DNA of 10,239 nt, taken from Gammaproteobacteria bacterium (GTDB lineage Bacteria; Pseudomonadota; Gammaproteobacteria; Steroidobacterales; SZUA-146). Each line of letters opens with the position of its first letter. Positions within the stretch are counted from its first letter, which is position 1. The notes beneath the pieces are model-generated. The model was not told the origin of the DNA and did not search any database. It worked only from the letters and a program-made list of their open reading frames with translations. The position numbers and the translations under genes are program-made. The stretch lies in the NCBI GenBank assembly GCA_003228965.1, contig QIGP01000026.1, positions 1 to 10,239 of the forward strand, read 5' to 3'. Positions 7,190 to 10,239 of the stretch are shown here, in pieces.

Positions 7190-9472
7190 CTATGCGGTCA
7201 TGTCGTGAACGAAACTCAGATCCAGTTTGTTCATGTGCCGGTCCTGCAGTCGCAAATGCCACTCGGTCAACTCGTCGGCGGTCAAAGGAGCACTAACCAG
7301 ATAGCCTTGAACGAGATTACAGCCGTACGAGTTCAGCAGATTCCAGCAGTAATTGCTCTCAACACCCTCGGCTACAACGTGAAGTCCCATGTTGTGACCA
7401 AGATCGATGATCGATTTTACGATGATCGCGTCGCCGCTGTCAGCTCGCAGGTTTTGCACAAACGACTTATCAATTTTGATTTCGCTAATGGGTAGCTGCT
7501 TGAGCAGAGCAAGTGATGTCTGGCCAGTACCGAAATCGTCAAGTGAACAGCATACGCCTGCCGTACGAAGCTCGTTGAGGACCTTAACTGAATTTTCCGG
7601 ATCTTTGATCACGGCGCTCTCGGTAACTTCGATCGTGATCTTGGCTGCATCGACCAAATAGTGATGAAGCAACAGCTTCAGCCTGCTCGCGAGTTTTTCG
7701 TCAGACAAGTCGTTGGCCGAGATATTGACCGCAATGGCTAAATCGTAGCCAGCGTCCATCCAGGTGCGTGCCTGGCGAATGGCTTCTCGAAACACCCAAT
7801 AGGTCAGTCGATTGATCATGCCCGATTTTTCAAGCAGTGCGATAAATTCGTCTGGCGGAATAAAGCCCAGCTGCGGGTGACGCCAACGAACGAGCGCCTC
7901 AACCTGTTTGACTTGCTGAGTTTCCATGTCAATTTTCGGCTGGTATTGAAGGTAGAGCTCGTTGTTCTTGATCGCGTTCGGCAGGTCGTGAATGATGGCC
8001 AACTCGCGTAAATGTTTCTCGTCCTGACCAGGTTCATAAATAACCAGTGACTTGCCGTGCTCCTTGGCGGTGTACAGACCAATATTGGCCATGCGACGCA
8101 GCGCTTCGGCACTGTCGCAGTGTTGCGGGAAAAACGCGACGCCCGCACGAATGTTGAGTTTAATTTCGCTACCGTTAACGTGGATGGCTGAGGTCAGGCT
8201 CGACACCGTAAACTTGGCCAGAGATTGAGCAAGTTTAATATCGTTGTCTTCGAGGATAACAAAGAACTCGTCACCACCAACGCGCGCTACGGTGTCTGTT
8301 ATGCGCGCGTTACTCGCCAGTCGGCGGGCAATTTCCTTAAGTACCTCGTCGCCCACCTCGTGTCCCATAGAACCATTAATTTCGCTAAAGCGAGACAAGT
8401 CGATGGCTAAAGCTGAAATGACGGTGCCGTTGCGTTGAGCACGCGACATGGCCAGTTTAAGTTTTTCAGAAATGACCGATCGATTGGTAAGGCCGGTCAG
8501 GGTGTCGTACTCCGCGTGGTGCATGATGCGGTTTTCACGGTCGCAAATAGCTTCTCGCATTGACTCAAGATCGTGCGCGATATTGTGGAACGGTGCCTCT
8601 ACATTGCGCCGCACGGGCTCTTGAACACGCCCTTCTTTAATAGTGCGAATAGCACGACGAATGGCAACGATAGGCTGATCTATATAGCGCGTGAATAACC
8701 GTGTGAACAGCAGCGAGCAAACCAGCGCCGCCAAACTCAGAACGACAATCGTCTGCGCTATAGATTTTTGAAGCGTGAAATCAGTAATGTCCAACTTGTT
8801 GCCTTTAACGCTAAGTTGAACGTTTAGTGTTGAGCCATTTGATCCGTCCAGGGCCAATGCAATGGCACCTTCTTGCGCACTATCACCAGGTGATAACACG
8901 GTTACCGCAACTTCGCCACCAACCGCTTTATCCAGACGTCGAGTCAGTGCTGAACCTGCCGCAAAACCTGTAACCAGGTAAAACGTTGACTTGCTCTCTA
9001 CGAAATCAGCAACGCTAATACTGATGACGTTGGTTTCGGTGCTCACTAGCCTTGCGCTCGCCAAAGACTCTTGCTGTGCAAGTGCAGCTTTTATCTGATC
9101 AGCGTTGAGAATAGAGCTTGGCGCGGTAACAAATGACTGTACGAGGTTACTAGAATCCAAAATGCCTACGAACTCGTTGTCGGCAAGTGGGGCAAGCACA
9201 GTAATACGACGCTCTACGTCCTGGATAGATCCGCGAAAACTTTGCTTGGCGATTTCCGCGTCTGTAACAAGTCTTTGGGCCAATTGAGCGTTTTGTGTGC
9301 GCATCGTGACATAGGCCTCGCCTGCCAGACGCGCAGCCAATTCAACTTGTGCGGCGTTGGCCGCCATGATGTCGCCCTGCCGTTGTTGGACATTAAATCC
9401 AAGCACGACTAACTGCGCTAACCCAAGAACGGTCAACGCAATAACAATGGCTTTGATGCGCAAATCTTTCAA
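7190..9472 (-). CDS. membrane-bound GGDEF/EAL c-di-GMP enzyme with periplasmic sensor region and HAMP
   Basis: This inner-membrane protein of 760 residues makes and/or breaks cyclic di-GMP. In order it has a membrane helix (about 8-28), a periplasmic region (29-236) that I cannot assign to a named sensor family, a second helix (237-258), a HAMP-like linker (259-310), GGDEF (about 318-482) and EAL (about 490-745). GGDEF is intact at 399-403, with an RITD inhibitory-site motif at 390-393 exactly five residues earlier. Metal ligand Asp358 and base-contact Asn366 are present, but the second Asp of the usual DxD is Ser360. The EAL set is complete: Glu525 in EALVRW, Asn583, Glu615, Asp645 and Asp646 in DDFGTG, Lys666, Glu702 and Gln722. 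Phosphodiesterase activity is therefore likely, and cyclase activity is possible. The start is TTG, supported by GAGAGG (9486-9481) 8 bases upstream; the next ATG, at residue 34 or so, would delete the first helix. A CRP-like site lies upstream. Confidence 0.93.
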   Translation of the reverse strand: MKDLRIKAIVIALTVLGLAQLVVLGFNVQQRQGDIMAANAAQVELAARLAGEAYVTMRTQNAQLAQRLVTDAEIAKQSFRGSIQDVERRITVLAPLADNEFVGILDSSNLVQSFVTAPSSILNADQIKAALAQQESLASARLVSTETNVISISVADFVESKSTFYLVTGFAAGSALTRRLDKAVGGEVAVTVLSPGDSAQEGAIALALDGSNGSTLNVQLSVKGNKLDITDFTLQKSIAQTIVVLSLAALVCSLLFTRLFTRYIDQPIVAIRRAIRTIKEGRVQEPVRRNVEAPFHNIAHDLESMREAICDRENRIMHHAEYDTLTGLTNRSVISEKLKLAMSRAQRNGTVISALAIDLSRFSEINGSMGHEVGDEVLKEIARRLASNARITDTVARVGGDEFFVILEDNDIKLAQSLAKFTVSSLTSAIHVNGSEIKLNIRAGVAFFPQHCDSAEALRRMANIGLYTAKEHGKSLVIYEPGQDEKHLRELAIIHDLPNAIKNNELYLQYQPKIDMETQQVKQVEALVRWRHPQLGFIPPDEFIALLEKSGMINRLTYWVFREAIRQARTWMDAGYDLAIAVNISANDLSDEKLASRLKLLLHHYLVDAAKITIEVTESAVIKDPENSVKVLNELRTAGVCCSLDDFGTGQTSLALLKQLPISEIKIDKSFVQNLRADSGDAIIVKSIIDLGHNMGLHVVAEGVESNYCWNLLNSYGCNLVQGYLVSAPLTADELTEWHLRLQDRHMNKLDLSFVHDMTA

Positions 9473-9517
9473 ACGATAAACCTCTCGAGCACAATGCGTG
9501 CCTATTTAATACGCAAA

Positions 9518-9523
9518 ATCGTA
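9518..9523 (-). promoter_or_regulatory. candidate -10 box TACGAT of the GGDEF/EAL gene
   Basis: On the - strand the hexamer TACGAT matches TATAAT at four positions, including T1, A2 and T6. It begins 29.5 bases from the centre of the CRP-like operator, the exact spacing of class II CRP-activated promoters, which would put the start of transcription near 9511 and leave a leader of about 38 bases. There is no good -35 box, as is common for activator-dependent promoters. A second -10-like TATTAA lies at 9511-9506. Confidence 0.35.
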
Positions 9524-9544
9524 TCGCTCGAGCGGGGAAACTGC

Positions 9545-9560
9545 TGTGATTTAGTGCACA
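9545..9560 (-). promoter_or_regulatory. CRP-like operator, 9/10 match, upstream of the GGDEF/EAL gene
   Basis: On the + strand this reads TGTGATTTAGTGCACA, that is TGTGA-N6-GCACA, one base from the full CRP consensus halves. On the - strand it is TGTGC-N6-TCACA, flanked by ATT on its 5' side as in strong sites. Its centre is at 9552.5, about 80 bases before the TTG start. The match is direct; regulation by cAMP-CRP or a Vfr/Clp-type homologue is inferred. Confidence 0.5.
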
Positions 9561-9604
9561 AATCTCCGGTATTTCCCGATAACACGTGTGAAAACAGGTG
9601 TTTC

Positions 9605-9621
9605 AGCGCACCCGTTGCGCT
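9605..9621 (-). other. perfect 6-bp hairpin downstream of chaC
   Basis: AGCGCA (9605-9610) and TGCGCT (9616-9621) pair around a 5-base loop. It lies 27 bases past the chaC stop in the - strand transcript and is the second of two consecutive hairpins. No T-run follows directly on the - strand, although a TTTT occurs about 10 bases further on. It may protect the 3' end or be a weak terminator. Confidence 0.3.
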
Positions 9622-9622
9622 T

Positions 9623-9662
9623 GATGTGTCAGAAGCGTTGAAAAACGCTAGAAGGACACGTC
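9623..9662 (-). other. extended stem-loop with GNRA-like or UUCN-like loop across the chaC stop codon
   Basis: The inner stem AGCGTT (9634-9639) pairs with AACGCT (9644-9649) around GAAA, which reads TTTC on the - strand. The outer stem GATGTGTC (9623-9630) pairs with GACACGTC (9655-9662) with one G-T wobble, separated from the inner stem by an asymmetric internal loop. It spans the last codons and the stop of chaC. There is no T-run, so I do not call it an intrinsic terminator. Confidence 0.35.
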
Positions 9663-10157
9663 GGAAAGTTCAGACGATGTCAGTTCAAGGCGTCGAAGAG
9701 AGGAAATAAGCTCTTGATAGTAATCGATATTTTTGCCACTTGGGCCTATGGAACCCGATATATGTGACTGTATCTCACAGTTTGATGCAGGCCCCAGGTA
9801 GTAAGGGTTTCCAGGAAGCGCGACATAGGTCAGAGCACGCACGGGCGTTATGTCAACTCGCTCAACATTTACCCAACAACGCAGGTATCCCCCGCTTTCC
9901 CGGTGATCGAGATAGTCCAGCGTGTCGGCGTGGTTTGCTCCCTGAAGCCTGTAAACCCGGCCGGTCACTTGCCGGCCTGGCTCGGGCACAAGTGTCACCA
10001 CACGCCCAGGTTTTTCAGGCGTGCCCCGGTGATCGGGAGACCCTTGCCAAAAGCGTCTGGACCAGCCGGTAACCCTGCCCGTGTAGCTTAGGTCGAACTC
10101 AACGCCGGGTTCCCACAGCAACGAACCGTAGGCAAATAACCACAAATCACCATTCAT
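9648..10157 (-). CDS. chaC: ChaC-like glutathione-specific gamma-glutamylcyclotransferase
   Basis: This is a cytosolic enzyme that cleaves glutathione to 5-oxoproline and Cys-Gly. The 169-residue protein follows the family pattern throughout: FAYGSLLW (8-15) forms the substrate-binding loop, GWSRRFWQGSPDHRGTPEKPG (31-51) contains the characteristic RRF and HRGTPxxPG, and Glu87 in HRESGGYLR (85-93) is at the catalytic position. It continues with ALTYVALPGNPYYLGP (108-123) and a C-terminal GPSGKNIDYY (138-147). The length is slightly below that of E. coli ChaC but complete. The ATG has no Shine-Dalgarno sequence and lies 14 bases after the stop of a frame entering from the right edge, so translation may be coupled to that upstream gene. 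A stem-loop covers the stop codon. The c-di-GMP gene lies downstream but has its own regulatory region. Confidence 0.9.
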   Translation of the reverse strand: MNGDLWLFAYGSLLWEPGVEFDLSYTGRVTGWSRRFWQGSPDHRGTPEKPGRVVTLVPEPGRQVTGRVYRLQGANHADTLDYLDHRESGGYLRCWVNVERVDITPVRALTYVALPGNPYYLGPASNCEIQSHISGSIGPSGKNIDYYQELISSLRRLELTSSELSDVSF

Positions 10158-10171
10158 AACAGGAGCTTGCG

Positions 10172-10239
10172 CTACGTTTCACGAGGTCCGAACCGATACG
10201 CGAACGGCTCTTCACGTTTTAAATGCAATGAGGCCGAAT
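10172..10239 (-). CDS. possible C-terminal end of an upstream gene, cut by the window edge
   Basis: On the - strand one frame is open from the right edge to a TAG at 10174-10172 and gives a charged tail ending LKREEPFAYRFGPRET. The other two - strand frames close within the same stretch. The composition is protein-like, and the 14-base gap to chaC fits an operon. With only 21-22 codons visible I cannot identify the protein, and the frame may be chance. Confidence 0.33.
   Translation of the reverse strand, partial: SASLHLKREEPFAYRFGPRET

Larger units (their letters stand above)
9473..9647 (-). promoter_or_regulatory. regulatory gap between chaC and the GGDEF/EAL gene
   Basis: These 175 bases are dense in symmetric elements: two CTCGAG palindromes (9484-9489 and 9527-9532, the second within CGCTCGAGCG at 9525-9534), an ATACG-N6-CGTAT inverted repeat (9509-9524), a CRP-like operator (9545-9560), an ACACGTGT palindrome (9582-9589) and a hairpin (9605-9621). 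There is no open frame of note. The density suggests an independently controlled promoter for the c-di-GMP gene rather than simple read-through from chaC. Confidence 0.5.

Noticed and set aside
9763..9779. A third TGTGA...TCACA pair
   Set aside because: The halves are separated by 7 bases rather than 6 and lie inside the chaC coding sequence, where conserved protein residues explain the bases.
9740..10072. A + strand frame of 110 codons opposite chaC
   Set aside because: The - strand protein has the full ChaC pattern; the + strand translation is rich in Arg, Pro and Gly as expected of an antisense shadow.

Overview
The window looks like the chromosome of a free-living Gram-negative bacterium, most likely a gammaproteobacterium. 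The evidence is the PerM-type permease, the ChaC-type glutathione enzyme, the GGDEF/EAL signalling protein with a periplasmic sensor region, the MscS-type channel with a cyclic-nucleotide domain, and two CRP-like operator sequences. Base composition looks balanced and even throughout. I see no insertion sequence, phage gene, tRNA, rRNA or CRISPR array. The species cannot be named from what is here.

Layout. Bases 1-249 are non-coding or carry at most the edge of a neighbouring gene. On the + strand an ABC exporter (250-2055) is followed closely by a GST-fold protein of the metaxin/Fax type (about 2106-2822), which looks like a two-gene operon. After a 264-base gap comes an MscS-family channel fused to a cyclic-nucleotide-binding domain (3087-4541). 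It meets, tail to tail and only 24 bases apart, a - strand cluster. Read in transcription order (right to left), that cluster is: the tail of an unidentified gene at the right edge, chaC (10157-9648), a membrane GGDEF/EAL protein (9472-7190), a PerM/AI-2E family permease (7125-6034), and an ATP/ADP-translocase-like (NTP/NDP exchange type) transporter (5939-4566).

How the genes may fit together. Two themes recur. The first is glutathione: a GST-fold protein sits beside an exporter at one end, and ChaC, which cleaves glutathione, sits at the other. The second is cyclic nucleotides. The MscS-type channel has a C-terminal cNMP-binding domain, and its promoter region contains an exact TGTGA-N6-TCACA sequence. 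The c-di-GMP enzyme gene has a 9/10 match to the same operator upstream. In both cases a plausible -10 hexamer lies at the spacing expected of a class II CRP-activated promoter. This suggests, as inference, that cAMP-CRP controls both a cyclic-nucleotide-responsive channel and c-di-GMP turnover here. Most genes belong to recognised families; the regulatory pattern is the most interesting part of the window.
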